A stretch of 64,000 nt of DNA from Crossiella sp. S99.2 (lineage in GTDB: Bacteria; Actinomycetota; Actinomycetes; Mycobacteriales; Pseudonocardiaceae), in contig NZ_JALMDK010000011.1 of the NCBI RefSeq assembly GCF_023094165.1, forward strand, positions 124,001 to 188,000, read 5' to 3'. The number at the start of each line of letters is the position of its first letter. Positions within the stretch are counted from its first letter, which is position 1. A model generated the notes under the pieces. The model did not search any database, was not told the origin of the DNA, and was given only the letters and a program-made list of their open reading frames with translations. This document shows, piece after piece, positions 52,167 to 61,148 of this stretch. The translations under genes were made by a program, and so were the position numbers.

Positions 52167-53433
52167 GCACCAGGTGGTTCACCGCGAGCGCGGTGACCGC
52201 CTGCGCGGCCAGCCACCAGCGCCGGGATCCCCTTGGCAGCAAGGCGGTCCCGGCGCACAGCCACACCGCGAACGGCAGCCAGATCCGCTCGACCTCGGCC
52301 TTGCTGAGTCCGGACAGGTCCGCGGCGAGCACCGCGAGCAGGGCGGCGGCGACCAGGACGGTGATCCCCCTGGTCCGTTCGGTGACGGCGCGGCGGATCC
52401 CGGCGGCCAGCGCGGGTCCGGTGGCCAGGGCGAGCGCGGCGAGGTTGGCCCATACCCAGTAGGCGTAGGGGCGGGCGGTGGCGATGCCCTGGTAGTAGCG
52501 CTCGACGACCAGGTGGTAGCCGTCCAGCCACCAGAACCCGGCCAGCGCGAACGCCCCTGTCACGGCCAGCACACCGGTCGCGGCCGGGAGCACCTTGCCG
52601 CGGCCGACGATCAGCACCGCCAACGCCAGTGGTCCCAACAGGATCAAGCCGTAACTGAGGAACAACCCGAAGCCCAGCAGCAGTCCGCCGAGCAGTGACC
52701 GCCACCAGCCACCCAGTGCCAGCAACGCGATTCCGCAGGCGGTGACGCCGGCGAACAGGCCGTCCGCGGAGACGCCGAACCACACAAAACCTGGCAGTAG
52801 CACCACGAACGGCAGCATGCGGCGGGCCGCGTCGGCGTCGGCCAGCGCGCGCACGGTGACCGGCACCGCGATCGCGACCAGGCAGCCGATCAGTATTGTG
52901 ACGATCCCGGCCCAGGCGCCGCCGTCCAGGCCGATCCGGTCCAGCAGCACGTACACCAGCAGCGCGCCCGGCGGGTGGCCGGAGACGTGCGTGGTCCAGG
53001 AATCGGGCTGGAAGTCCAGGATCCGTCCGGCGAATCCGGCGATCATCGCGCCGATGTCGGTGATCCCGCCGACCTCGTGGAGGTATTCGTCGGAGGTGGT
53101 GAGCCTGGTTGCCAGGCCGCGTTGCCAACCGTCCACAGTGGCCAGTGCCACGGTCCAGGCCACCGCGGTCACGTATCCGGCGGCGAGCACTCCGCGCCAG
53201 GGCAGGCGATCCGCCAGCCGCGGTCCGTGCCACACCACCAGGATCGCCAGCAGCAGCGCGGGCGCGGTGCCGGGTCCGAGGTGCGGCAGCCACTCGCCGA
53301 ACAGCGGCGCGGCCCCGGCGAAAATGGGGACCCCGTTGGCACGCAGGACAAAGCCGAGGACTACCGCGACGGCCACGAGCAGCACGAGGGCCGCCGCGGC
53401 CAGCAGGTCACGGCGGTCTTTTCCAGACAGCAC
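52153..53433 (-). CDS. Polytopic membrane protein, GT-C glycosyltransferase-like
   Basis: 426 residues from GTG 53433, about 11-12 membrane helices. The extracytoplasmic loop after the early helices holds EVGGITDIGAM and SWTTHVSGHPPGALLVYVLLDRIG, resembling polyprenyl-phosphate-sugar-dependent GT-C enzymes with acidic residues in the first loop. Family assignment is tentative. It lies beside an epimerase, GT2 and DUF2064 proteins, so cell-surface glycan assembly is plausible. Confidence 0.75.
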   Translation of the reverse strand: MLSGKDRRDLLAAAALVLLVAVAVVLGFVLRANGVPIFAGAAPLFGEWLPHLGPGTAPALLLAILVVWHGPRLADRLPWRGVLAAGYVTAVAWTVALATVDGWQRGLATRLTTSDEYLHEVGGITDIGAMIAGFAGRILDFQPDSWTTHVSGHPPGALLVYVLLDRIGLDGGAWAGIVTILIGCLVAIAVPVTVRALADADAARRMLPFVVLLPGFVWFGVSADGLFAGVTACGIALLALGGWWRSLLGGLLLGFGLFLSYGLILLGPLALAVLIVGRGKVLPAATGVLAVTGAFALAGFWWLDGYHLVVERYYQGIATARPYAYWVWANLAALALATGPALAAGIRRAVTERTRGITVLVAAALLAVLAADLSGLSKAEVERIWLPFAVWLCAGTALLPRGSRRWWLAAQAVTALAVNHLVLTNW

Positions 53434-53577
53434 GCGGCCACCGTAAGGCCATTCCGCGCACCGCACCCGGCGGATCCGGGGTCCGAAACAACTCGGTAAG
53501 AACTGGCCGGTACGTCATATTTCGGTAAGCACCGCAACGGTTCCCGGCCGATCGTCAGGGCCCTAACGTCCGGTGGC

Positions 53578-54243
53578 ATGACGCAGACGACCGGCGCGGT
53601 GGACGTGGTGCTGCCCTGTCTCAACGAGGCAGCCGCACTGCCCGCCGTGCTCCAGCAGCTCCCTCCTGGATACCACGCGATCGTGGTCGACAACGGTTCC
53701 ACCGACGGCACCGCCGCGGTGGCCGCCGGACTCGGCGCGACCGTGGTGCACGAGCCGCGCCGGGGTTACGGCGCCGCCGTGCACACCGGCATCGAACACG
53801 CGCGGACCGAGATCGTCTGCGTGCTCGACGCCGACGGCTCGATGGCCCCCGCCCTGCTGCCCGCCCTGGTCGCGCCGGTGGCCACCGGCCGGGCGCGACT
53901 CTCGGTGGGACGGCGGATCCCGGTGGGCCGCGGGGTGTGGCCGTGGCACGCGCGAGCCGGGAACGCCTTCCTGGCCTGGCTGTTGCGCCGCCGCGGTCTC
54001 GCGGTCCGGGACATCGGCCCGATCCGCGCCTTCCGCCGCGAGGACCTGCTCGCCCTGGGCATCACCGACCGCGGTTTCGGCTACCCCCTGGAACTGTTGA
54101 TCCGGGCGGCCGACGCGGGCTGGGAAGTGTCCGAAGTGGACTTCGACTACCTGCCGCGGGCCGCGGGCACCAGGTCGAAGGTGAGCGGTTCGGTGCTCGG
54201 CACCCTGCGCGCGGCCAGGGACATGGCGGGGGTGCTGCGATGA
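53578..54243 (+). CDS. Glycosyltransferase family 2
   Basis: 221 residues. GT-A fold: VDVVLPCLNEAAALP, the nucleotide-binding IVVDNGSTDGTA, and the DxD-type VLDADGSM. The motif KVSGSVLGTLRA at the end matches the dolichyl-phosphate-mannose-synthase-like branch, without membrane helices. First gene of an overlapping operon with DUF2064, methyltransferase, molybdopterin oxidoreductase and a small membrane protein. Confidence 0.92.
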   Translation: MTQTTGAVDVVLPCLNEAAALPAVLQQLPPGYHAIVVDNGSTDGTAAVAAGLGATVVHEPRRGYGAAVHTGIEHARTEIVCVLDADGSMAPALLPALVAPVATGRARLSVGRRIPVGRGVWPWHARAGNAFLAWLLRRRGLAVRDIGPIRAFRREDLLALGITDRGFGYPLELLIRAADAGWEVSEVDFDYLPRAAGTRSKVSGSVLGTLRAARDMAGVLR

Positions 54244-54932
54244 ATCCCGCGATCCTGGTGGTGGCCAAGGCCCCCGTCCCCGGCCAGGCGAAGACCCGCC
54301 TGACCCCGCCGGCCACCCCGCGGCAGGCCGCCGCCATCGCCGCGGCGAGCCTGCACGACACCCTGGCCGCCGCCCGCGCCACTCCCGGCACCCGCCTGGT
54401 GGTGGCGCTGACCGGGGACCTGGCGGCGGCGGCCGATTCGGTGCGGCTGCGCCGATCCCTGTATGGCAGCACGGTGATCTCCCAGCGCGGCAACGGTTTC
54501 GCCGAACGCCTGGCCAACGCGCACGCCGATGTCGCCGGACCGCGGTTGCAGCTCGGCATGGACACCCCGCAGGTCACCCCGAGACTGCTCGCCGACTGCC
54601 TGCGCCTGCTGGCCCAGCGCAACACGGACGCGGTGCTCGGCCCGGCCACCGACGGCGGCTGGTGGGCACTCGGGCTGCGCAGGCGGGAGCACGCGGCACT
54701 GCTGGCCACGGTGCCGATGTCCCAGTCCGACACCGGCGAGCACACCCTGGCTGCCTTGCGGGACAAGGGCCTGATCGTGCGGATCGCGCCGGAACTGTCC
54801 GATGTGGACACCATGGCGGACGCGGTGGCGGTGGCCCGCGGCCTGCCGGGCTCGTACTTCGCGCACGCGGTGACCGCGGTGCTGCCCAGCCTCGCCGCGG
54901 TAGCCGCGCGCCCTGCTGAGGTGGCCCGATGA
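54240..54932 (+). CDS. DUF2064 / TIGR04282-type glycosyltransferase-like protein
   Basis: 230 residues from ATG 54240, overlapping the GT2 stop (ATGA). Starts AILVVAKAPVPGQAKTRLTPP, the nucleotide-binding motif of the CofC/DUF2064 group, with LGMDTPQVTP and GPATDGGWWALG as further family signatures. The family name refers to arsenosugar biosynthesis, but the usual role in actinobacteria is unclear; pairing with a GT2 gene is common. Next gene overlaps by 4 bp. Confidence 0.88.
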   Translation: MNPAILVVAKAPVPGQAKTRLTPPATPRQAAAIAAASLHDTLAAARATPGTRLVVALTGDLAAAADSVRLRRSLYGSTVISQRGNGFAERLANAHADVAGPRLQLGMDTPQVTPRLLADCLRLLAQRNTDAVLGPATDGGWWALGLRRREHAALLATVPMSQSDTGEHTLAALRDKGLIVRIAPELSDVDTMADAVAVARGLPGSYFAHAVTAVLPSLAAVAARPAEVAR

Positions 54933-55558
54933 CCAGCGAGTTCGACGCCGCCCTGCTCGGTCACACCGACCTGCTGCTGCTCCCGGACGGCCGCAGCCTG
55001 TTGCTGCCCATCGCCCGCTGGTCCGCCACCCCGTGCCCTGCCGACGAGCAACTCCTGCGCCGCTGCACCGGCCCGGTCCTCGACCTCGGCTGCGGCCCCG
55101 GCCGCCTGGTCACCGCGCTCGGCCGCCGCGGCGTGATCGCGCTCGGCGTGGACAGTTCCCCGGTGGCCGTCCGCCTCACCACCGACCGCGGCGGCGCCGC
55201 GCTGTGCCGCGACCTCTTCGACCGGCTGCCCGCCGAGGGCCGCTGGCAACAGATCCTCCTGGCCGACGGCAACATCGGCATCGGCGGCGACCCGGTGGTG
55301 CTGCTCCGCCGGGTGCACCGACTGCTCGCCCCCACCGGCCACGCCCTCATCGAGGTCGAACCCCCGGGCACTGGACTGCGCCGGGAACAGGTGCGGCTGA
55401 CCGGATCCGCCTTCGACTGGGCCTGGGTCGGCGCCGACGCCATCGGGCTGCTCGCCGTGGTCACCGGGTTCCGGGTGACCGAACTCTTCGACCACTCCGG
55501 CCGATGGTTCGCGGTGCTACGCAAGGAGGTGCGCGATGATGCGACTGCGGCCGCCTGA
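54929..55558 (+). CDS. Class I SAM-dependent methyltransferase
   Basis: 209 residues from ATG 54929 in an ATGA overlap. Motif I VLDLGCGPGRLVTALG is intact, followed by GVDSSPVAVRL, an acidic post-I residue, and LLADGNIGIGGDPVVLLRRVHRLLAPTG. Substrate unknown; probably acts on a glycan or lipid made by neighbouring enzymes. Its last 23 bases overlap the start of the molybdopterin oxidoreductase gene. Confidence 0.9.
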   Translation: MTSEFDAALLGHTDLLLLPDGRSLLLPIARWSATPCPADEQLLRRCTGPVLDLGCGPGRLVTALGRRGVIALGVDSSPVAVRLTTDRGGAALCRDLFDRLPAEGRWQQILLADGNIGIGGDPVVLLRRVHRLLAPTGHALIEVEPPGTGLRREQVRLTGSAFDWAWVGADAIGLLAVVTGFRVTELFDHSGRWFAVLRKEVRDDATAAA

Positions 55559-56660
55559 GGAATCCGACTTCCAAGGCTCGGCGCACGATGTCCGGGTCAC
55601 CAGCCGGATCGGACTGTGGCTGGGTATCGCGTTCGGGTTGTGCTTCATCACCGGGTTGCTCAGCCACGGCGTCCAGCATCCGCCGGCCTGGTTCAGCTGG
55701 CCCACCCGGCCGGTGAACCTGTTCCGGATCAACCAGGGCGTGCACGTGATCAGCGGGATCGCCGCGATCCCGTTGCTGGTGGCCAAACTCTGGACGGTCT
55801 ACCCGAAACTGTTCGCCAAACCCGCCGTCCGCTCGCTGCCGCACGCCCTGGAGCGGCTGTCCATCTTCGCGTTGCTGGCCGCGGCGTTCTTCCAGCTCGC
55901 CAGCGGGCTGTTCAACGTGGCGCAGAACTACCCGTGGCGGTTCTACTTCGTCACCGCGCACTACGCCGTGGCCTGGATCGCGGTCGGCGCACTGCTGCTG
56001 CACATCGCGGTCAAACTCCCGCTGATCCGCGAGGCGCTCAGCCAACCCGTTGGCCTGCAACAGGAACCGGCGGTCGGCCTGTCCCGCCGGGCGTTCCTGC
56101 GCGGCACCGGCCTGGCCACCGGCGCGGCCGTGCTGGCCACCGCCGGAGCCACCGTGCCTGGCCTGCAAGGACTTTCCTTCCTCGGCTGGCGCTCCACCAA
56201 GGGCCCGCAAGGACTTCCGGTCAACCGCACCGCCTCCGCCGCCGGGGTCGCCCGGATCACCGACACCTGGAAGCTGGAGATCACCGGCCCTGCCGGGACC
56301 CGGACGCTCAGCCTGGCCGAGCTGACCGCGTTGCCGCAGACCACCGCGGAACTCCCGATCGCCTGCGTGGAGGGCTGGAGTCAGTCCGCCACCTGGACCG
56401 GCGTCCGGGTCGCCGACCTGATCACCAGTGTCGGCGCGGGTCCGGACGCGGTGGTGCGGGTGGAATCCCTGGAGCAGGGCGGCGCGTACCGGGTCAGCGA
56501 ACTGCCCGCCGCGCACGCGCACGACCCGTTGACGCTGCTGGCCTTGCGGCTCAACGGGGAGGAACTGGACCTGGACCACGGCTACCCGTGCCGGATCATC
56601 GCGCCGAGCCGTCCGGGTGTGTTGCAGACCAAGTGGGTTGGCCGATTGGCGGTGCGGTGA
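55536..56660 (+). CDS. Cytochrome b-like membrane domain fused to sulfite-oxidase-type molybdopterin domain
   Basis: 374 residues from ATG 55536, GGAGG upstream. Residues ~25-165 form four membrane helices with His residues suited to heme (INQGVHVISG, FVTAHYAVAW, LLLHIAVKL). A Tat-like SRRAFLRGTGLATGAAV segment follows, then an oxidoreductase molybdopterin-binding domain with the probable Mo-ligand Cys in LPIACVEGWSQSATWTG. It resembles YedYZ-type reductases with both parts in one chain. It would pass electrons across the membrane to or from an exported active site. Confidence 0.88.
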   Translation: MMRLRPPEESDFQGSAHDVRVTSRIGLWLGIAFGLCFITGLLSHGVQHPPAWFSWPTRPVNLFRINQGVHVISGIAAIPLLVAKLWTVYPKLFAKPAVRSLPHALERLSIFALLAAAFFQLASGLFNVAQNYPWRFYFVTAHYAVAWIAVGALLLHIAVKLPLIREALSQPVGLQQEPAVGLSRRAFLRGTGLATGAAVLATAGATVPGLQGLSFLGWRSTKGPQGLPVNRTASAAGVARITDTWKLEITGPAGTRTLSLAELTALPQTTAELPIACVEGWSQSATWTGVRVADLITSVGAGPDAVVRVESLEQGGAYRVSELPAAHAHDPLTLLALRLNGEELDLDHGYPCRIIAPSRPGVLQTKWVGRLAVR

Positions 56661-57085
56661 TGCGGTGGGTACTCGGTGCGATCGGCGCCGGACTGCTCGG
56701 CTGGGGCGTGATCCTGTTGCTGCCCTTGCTGTTCACCTCCGTCGGCGACACGGTGTCGCTGGGCGGCTGGCTGATCGGCGGCCCGATCCTGCACGACGCG
56801 GTGATCGCGCCGGTCATCGGCCTGCTCGGCCTGGCGATCAGCCAGCGGGTCGGCCGGGCCTGGCGGACACCGGTGATCACTGGGCTGGCGGTGTCCGCGG
56901 TGCTGGTGACGCTGTCCGTGCCGTGGCTGTGGCGGACCTTCGCGCCCTACCTCAACCCCGGCCTGCACGACCGGAATGTGCTGCTGGGCCTGGTGATCGC
57001 GCTCGGCGTGGTGTGGCTGGCGGTACTGGCCGCGGGTCTGCTCAACGGCCGCCGGATCAGCGCAGCGCCGCCAGTCGACGGGTGA
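56660..57085 (+). CDS. Small four-helix membrane protein
   Basis: 141 residues from ATG 56660, sharing one base with the previous stop. Four hydrophobic helices (WVLGAIGAGLLGWGVILLL, LHDAVIAPVIGLLGLAI, VITGLAVSAVLVTLSV, LLGLVIALGVVWLAVLAAG). No family recognised. Last gene of the GT2-to-oxidoreductase operon. It ends in a 29-bp convergent overlap with the DsbA-like gene. Confidence 0.72.
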   Translation: MRWVLGAIGAGLLGWGVILLLPLLFTSVGDTVSLGGWLIGGPILHDAVIAPVIGLLGLAISQRVGRAWRTPVITGLAVSAVLVTLSVPWLWRTFAPYLNPGLHDRNVLLGLVIALGVVWLAVLAAGLLNGRRISAAPPVDG

Positions 57086-57674
57086 CTTCCTCGGTGGAAG
57101 CGTGTCCCACCGCGAGGGTCGCCACCCGTTCCTCGTCCACCACGAGCAGGGTCGGGAAGCCCTGCACACCCAGCTCCCCGGCGAACCGGAAGTCCGCCGC
57201 CGCCTCGGCCACCGCGTTCGGCGACTCGAAGGCCGCCACCAGCAGGTCCGGTTCCAGTCCGGTCCGCTCGGCCAGTGCGCGGTAGGTCGCGGGGTCGGAC
57301 AGGCTCTGCCCGTCCTGGTAGTAGGCGTCCTGGAGTGCGCCGACGAGTTCCACCGCTCGGTCGGGGGCCAGCGCGCGCAGGGCGGCCACCCCGCGCGCGG
57401 CCGCTTCGGAGTCCATCACGAACGATCCTTCGTCCAGGAGTCGCTCGAATCCGGCGCCGAAGCTCACCCCGGTGAGGTCGGTGATCCGCTCGTTGGCGTC
57501 CCGGATGAACTCGTACTGACCGATCGGTCGGCGCCGGTCGCCGGTGAACAGCCCGCCGGAGACCACTTCCACCGGCAGCCCGGGATGCGCGGCGGTCAGC
57601 TCGGCCATGGTCCGGGAAAACCCGTAACACCAGCCGCAGTAGGCATCCAGCACATACACCAGCCGCACAGTCAC
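57057..57674 (-). CDS. DsbA-family thioredoxin-fold protein
   Basis: 205 residues. The N-terminal strand is followed by the redox motif YCGWCYG, then a long helical insertion and a cis-Pro region GVQGFPTLLV. This is the DsbA/FrnE-like fold. There is no signal peptide, so it acts in the cytoplasm, probably as a thiol-disulphide oxidoreductase or isomerase-like protein. It lies 36 bp downstream of a MarR gene on the same strand, which suggests redox-controlled expression. Confidence 0.9.
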   Translation of the reverse strand: MTVRLVYVLDAYCGWCYGFSRTMAELTAAHPGLPVEVVSGGLFTGDRRRPIGQYEFIRDANERITDLTGVSFGAGFERLLDEGSFVMDSEAAARGVAALRALAPDRAVELVGALQDAYYQDGQSLSDPATYRALAERTGLEPDLLVAAFESPNAVAEAAADFRFAGELGVQGFPTLLVVDEERVATLAVGHASTEEVTRRLAALR

Positions 57675-57710
57675 TCGATCAGGTTACCTGACGAGTCAGA
57701 TGTTCCACTT

Positions 57711-58250
57711 TCAACCCAGCGGCGGCAGCGCGTCCCTGGCCGCGTGACTGAGCAGCTTCAGCTGGGCCGCGAACCGTGCCCGCTCTGGCTCGGGCAGCAG
57801 GTCCAGGAGATACCGCTGGACGTTGCGCGCGTGCAGTCGCGCCGCGGTCACCGCGGTCCGCTCCCCCGCCTCGGTCAGCCGTACTAGCTGCACCCGCCGG
57901 TCCCCCGGCTCGGCCACCCGTTCGACCAGGCCCGCCCGCACCATCCGATCAACCAGGCGGGTGGCGCCGCCGGTGGTCAGCACCTGTTCCTGGGCGATCC
58001 GCCGCATCGGCAGCCCTGGTTCCCCGGCCCGGCCCAGGATCAGCAGCACCTCGAACATGAGGTGGCTGATCCCGCACTCGGCCTCGATCTCCCGCCCGAG
58101 GATGTGCTCCAGGCGATTCGCCGTGCCCAGCAACCGCCCGAACACGAGCACCCGGTCATCAGCGGCGGCCTGCTGCGCCGTGCTGATCTCCGTGTGCCCA
58201 GCCTCCGCGCCCAAGTCCCCGGCCTCCAGTCCCATCGTTTGAGGGTTCAT
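57711..58250 (-). CDS. MarR-family transcriptional regulator
   Basis: 179 residues from ATG 58250. The MarR winged helix is clear (SHLMFEVLLILGRAGEPGLPMRRIAQEQVLTTGGATRLVDRM, then VERVAEPGDRRVQLVRLTEAG). A ~45-residue N-terminal extension of low complexity is unusual. Probably controls the downstream DsbA-family gene. Divergent from the Imm-5-like gene with a 64-bp gap. Confidence 0.9.
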   Translation of the reverse strand: MNPQTMGLEAGDLGAEAGHTEISTAQQAAADDRVLVFGRLLGTANRLEHILGREIEAECGISHLMFEVLLILGRAGEPGLPMRRIAQEQVLTTGGATRLVDRMVRAGLVERVAEPGDRRVQLVRLTEAGERTAVTAARLHARNVQRYLLDLLPEPERARFAAQLKLLSHAARDALPPLG

Positions 58251-58314
58251 CCACGTTGTCCTGCGATTATCACCAAGAAGTCTCCACCGAATATTCAACG
58301 ATACCGTTCACTGG

Positions 58315-58887
58315 GTGGCTGACCAGGACCTGACGATCGAACTCAGCATGACCGAACTGCGCGAGATCGCAGGCTACGCCGCGGCCTGCGCGCGGCCCGC
58401 GTTGGCGATCTTCGAACGGGCCCGCCCCGACAACCCGCGACCACGAGCCGCGATCGAGTCCGCGCAGGCGTTCGCGGCCGGCGCCGAGCGGACCAAGGCG
58501 ATCCGGGATCACGCGTGGGCGGCGAACCGGGCCTACCAGGAGACCCGCGACGCCGGCCAAGCCGCGGCCAGTGACGCCGCCCGCGCCGCCGTCGCCGCGG
58601 CCAGCGCGGCCTACCTGCATCCCCTGGCCAAGGCCACCCAGGTCCTGCACATCCTCGGCGCGGCCGCCCACGCGGCCAGGGCCTTTGAGCTGGACGCCGG
58701 TACCGACCGTTCGGTAGGCGAGCAGTACATCGAGAAGGCCCGCGTTCTGGCCAGTCCCGTTGTGGTGCGTGTCCTGGCGCGGTACCCCAGCGCGCCAGGT
58801 GGTCGCGGCCGGGCGGGCGAACTGTTGCGGGCACTGGACACCGCGTTGCGCGTGCGGGCCGCCGATGTGAACCCGGCGGCCAACTGA
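58315..58887 (+). CDS. Imm-5-like putative immunity protein
   Basis: 190 residues from GTG 58315, almost wholly helical and Ala-rich. MTELREIAGYAAACARPAL, the central helical repeats and FLHP-like AYLHPLAKATQVLHILGAAAHAARAFEL match proteins annotated as Imm-5-like putative immunity proteins. Known Imm genes protect against polymorphic toxins, but no toxin gene is adjacent here, so this is either an orphan or the family has another job. Confidence 0.72.
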   Translation: MADQDLTIELSMTELREIAGYAAACARPALAIFERARPDNPRPRAAIESAQAFAAGAERTKAIRDHAWAANRAYQETRDAGQAAASDAARAAVAAASAAYLHPLAKATQVLHILGAAAHAARAFELDAGTDRSVGEQYIEKARVLASPVVVRVLARYPSAPGGRGRAGELLRALDTALRVRAADVNPAAN

Positions 58888-58945
58888 AACCCCGGCTACT
58901 TCCGTAGGTACCCCGCCCCGCCCCGCGCCACGAAAAGTGGTGGTC

Positions 58946-59818
58946 ATGACCACCCTGCACCGGCGCGCGCTCCCCGTGCTCGCCACCATCCTGCTCAGCG
59001 CGCTCGCGTTCACTCCCGCCGCCTCCGCCGCCCCCGTCGACTGGGGCTTGGACCGCATCGACCAGCGCGACCTCCCGCTCAACGGCGCCTACCAACCGGT
59101 CGGGAACGGCGCGGGCGTCAACATCTACGTCCTGGACACCGGCATCCGCACCACCCACCAGGCCTTCGGCGGCCGGGCGCGCACCGCCTACGACCCCGAG
59201 GGCGTCGGCGGCGACTGCGCCAGTCACGGCACCGCGGTGGGCAGCATCGCCGCCCGCACCGCGCCCGCGGCGACCATCCAGTCGGTTCGGGCGCTGTGCG
59301 GACGGGTGGACGTGGTCGAGGCCGTGCGCTGGGTCGCCGCCAACGCGGTCAAGCCCGCCGTGCTCAACCTCAGCCTGGGCGGGGCGCGCAACGCCGCGAT
59401 GGACGCCGCCGTGCAGCAGGTGCTGAACAAGAACATCCCGGTGGTGGTCTCCGCGGGCAACCAGCCGGTGGACGCCTGCAACGGCTCGCCCTCCCGGGTG
59501 CGGGACGCGATCACCGTCGGTTCGGTGACCCGCACCGACCAGGTCTGGCAGCACTCCGCCATCGGCCCGTGTATCGACCTGTTCGCGCCCGGCGCGGCCA
59601 TCCTGACCGCCACCAGCGAGTCCGACACCGCCACCGCCGTGCACGACGGGACCTCCGAGGCCGCGCCGTTCGTCTCCGGCGTGGTGGCCAACTACCTGGG
59701 TGCGCACCCGGCGGCCACCGTCGCCGAGGTCAACAAGCACCTCGTCGACGGGGCCACCAAGAACAAGGTCACCGGACTGAAGGCCGGCACCCCGAACCGC
59801 CTGCTCTACGCACGCTGA
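58946..59818 (+). CDS. Secreted S8 subtilisin-like protease without prodomain
   Basis: 290 residues. Signal peptide (LPVLATILLSALAFTPAASA), then the protease core begins almost at once (WGLDRIDQRDLPLNG). Catalytic Asp in IYVLDTGIR, His in CASHGTAVGS and Ser in HDGTSEAAPFVSG are all present, with Asn in VVSAGNQPVD. An I9 inhibitor propeptide normally found between signal and core is missing. It resembles proteinase-K/aqualysin-type actinomycete proteases. Cys residues could form disulphides. Confidence 0.92.
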   Translation: MTTLHRRALPVLATILLSALAFTPAASAAPVDWGLDRIDQRDLPLNGAYQPVGNGAGVNIYVLDTGIRTTHQAFGGRARTAYDPEGVGGDCASHGTAVGSIAARTAPAATIQSVRALCGRVDVVEAVRWVAANAVKPAVLNLSLGGARNAAMDAAVQQVLNKNIPVVVSAGNQPVDACNGSPSRVRDAITVGSVTRTDQVWQHSAIGPCIDLFAPGAAILTATSESDTATAVHDGTSEAAPFVSGVVANYLGAHPAATVAEVNKHLVDGATKNKVTGLKAGTPNRLLYAR

Positions 59819-59826
59819 CCAGGGCG

Positions 59827-59856
59827 GCTGTGACCGGTGCAGCCGCCGGTCACAGC
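59827..59856. terminator. Bidirectional hairpin terminator
   Basis: GCTGTGACCGG and CCGGTCACAGC form a perfect 11-bp stem around an 8-base loop, between the convergent protease and iminopeptidase genes; it includes the iminopeptidase stop. Confidence 0.75.
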
Positions 59857-61148
59857 TCCCCGCGGGTCATCTTGATCAGCCGGTCCAGCACCGAGGCGGA
59901 CCGGCCCGCACCGTCGTGCTCGTACTCGTTGGTCACCCAGGCCCTGGTGGCGCCCATGACGCTCGCGGTCTCCAGGGAGTAGGCGGAGTCGACGTACATG
60001 TCGTCGAAGTAGACCGCCGCGGCCACCGGCACCTCGTTGCGCGCCAGCACCTCCGGGTCGTACAGCGGCCCCCAGTCCGTGCGCGCGGCCAGGATCTCCG
60101 CGACGTCCTTGAGCGGGGTCAGCGCCGGGTCCTCGTCGAACTGCCAGGGGTAGATCATCTCGCCGGTGAACAGCACCGGCCAGTCACCTTCCAGGTCGAA
60201 CTCGGGGAACTCCGCCCGCACCCGCTGCGCCGACCAGTCCGAGGCGCGGCCCTGGGCGTAGATCGACTCGTGCACCAGCGCGTACAGCGGTGCGGTGGCG
60301 AAGGACAACCGGGCCCCGGCCTGGGCCAGGAACGGGTCGGACAGCTCCGGGCCACCCGCACCGTCCACAAAGGACATCTCCAGCAGGTAGTGCAGCGAGT
60401 CGAACTCGCGGTGCGTGCCGAAACCCATGCCCAGGGTCTGGAAGCGGTGCGCGGTCAGCCGTTCCCCGGTGGGCAGCCGGACGTCGTGCGCCAGCAGGTG
60501 GTCCACCACCCGGCGGGCGATCTCCGCGTCCTCCGGGTACCTGGCGAAGAACTGCTCGTTCTTCTCCCGCACCCGCGGGTACAGCGCCCGGTAGACCTCG
60601 TCCGCGGTGGCGGTCAGCGGGGCCAGCCCGCCGGTGATCAGCGACTCGCGCAGTGAGCCGGGGAACAGCGACAGGTAGGTCAGCGAGCAGAAACCGCCGA
60701 AGCTCTGCCCGTAGATGCTCCACGGCGCCTCGCCGATCAGCGCCCGCCGGACCAGCTCGGCGTCCCGCACGATCGAGTCGGCGCGGAAGTGCGCCACGTA
60801 CTCCGCCTGCGCCTTGGCGTCCCCGCGCAGCGGCAGGGTCTGCCGGTTGACCCGGCTGCTCAGGCCGGTGCCGCGCTGGTCGAGCAGCAGCACCCGGTAG
60901 TCCTTGAGCGCCCGGCCCAGCCAGGCACTCGGCGCGCTCGGCCGCTCACAGGGGTGGCCGGGGCCGCCCTGCAGCATCAGCAGCCAGGGCAGATCGTCCT
61001 TCTCCCGCCCGGCGGCCACCACCTCGCGGGCGAACACGGTCAGGTGTTCCCCTTGCGGAGCAGCATGATCAACCGGTACGTCGAAGGTGTAGGCGGTGGT
61101 CACCAGGCCGGGCAGCCGGTCGGTGCGCAGGCGATTGGCAGTCGTCAC
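59850..61148 (-). CDS. Proline iminopeptidase-like alpha/beta hydrolase (S33)
   Basis: 432 residues from GTG 61148. LMLQGGPGHPCERP is the oxyanion region of the S33 prolyl aminopeptidases, VLLLDQRGTGLSS follows, the nucleophile Ser is in SIYGQSFGGFCSL, the Asp is in AAVYFDDMYV and the His in NEYEHDGAG. It removes N-terminal proline from peptides in the cytoplasm. Divergent from the pyrimidine catabolism operon. Confidence 0.93.
   Translation of the reverse strand: MTTANRLRTDRLPGLVTTAYTFDVPVDHAAPQGEHLTVFAREVVAAGREKDDLPWLLMLQGGPGHPCERPSAPSAWLGRALKDYRVLLLDQRGTGLSSRVNRQTLPLRGDAKAQAEYVAHFRADSIVRDAELVRRALIGEAPWSIYGQSFGGFCSLTYLSLFPGSLRESLITGGLAPLTATADEVYRALYPRVREKNEQFFARYPEDAEIARRVVDHLLAHDVRLPTGERLTAHRFQTLGMGFGTHREFDSLHYLLEMSFVDGAGGPELSDPFLAQAGARLSFATAPLYALVHESIYAQGRASDWSAQRVRAEFPEFDLEGDWPVLFTGEMIYPWQFDEDPALTPLKDVAEILAARTDWGPLYDPEVLARNEVPVAAAVYFDDMYVDSAYSLETASVMGATRAWVTNEYEHDGAGRSASVLDRLIKMTRGEL

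Noticed and set aside
58701..58716. TACCGACCGTTCGGTA, resembling the TetR-type palindrome at 17516
   Set aside because: It lies inside the Imm-5-like coding sequence and is imperfect; explained by codons for Gly-Thr-Asp-Arg-Ser-Val-Gly.
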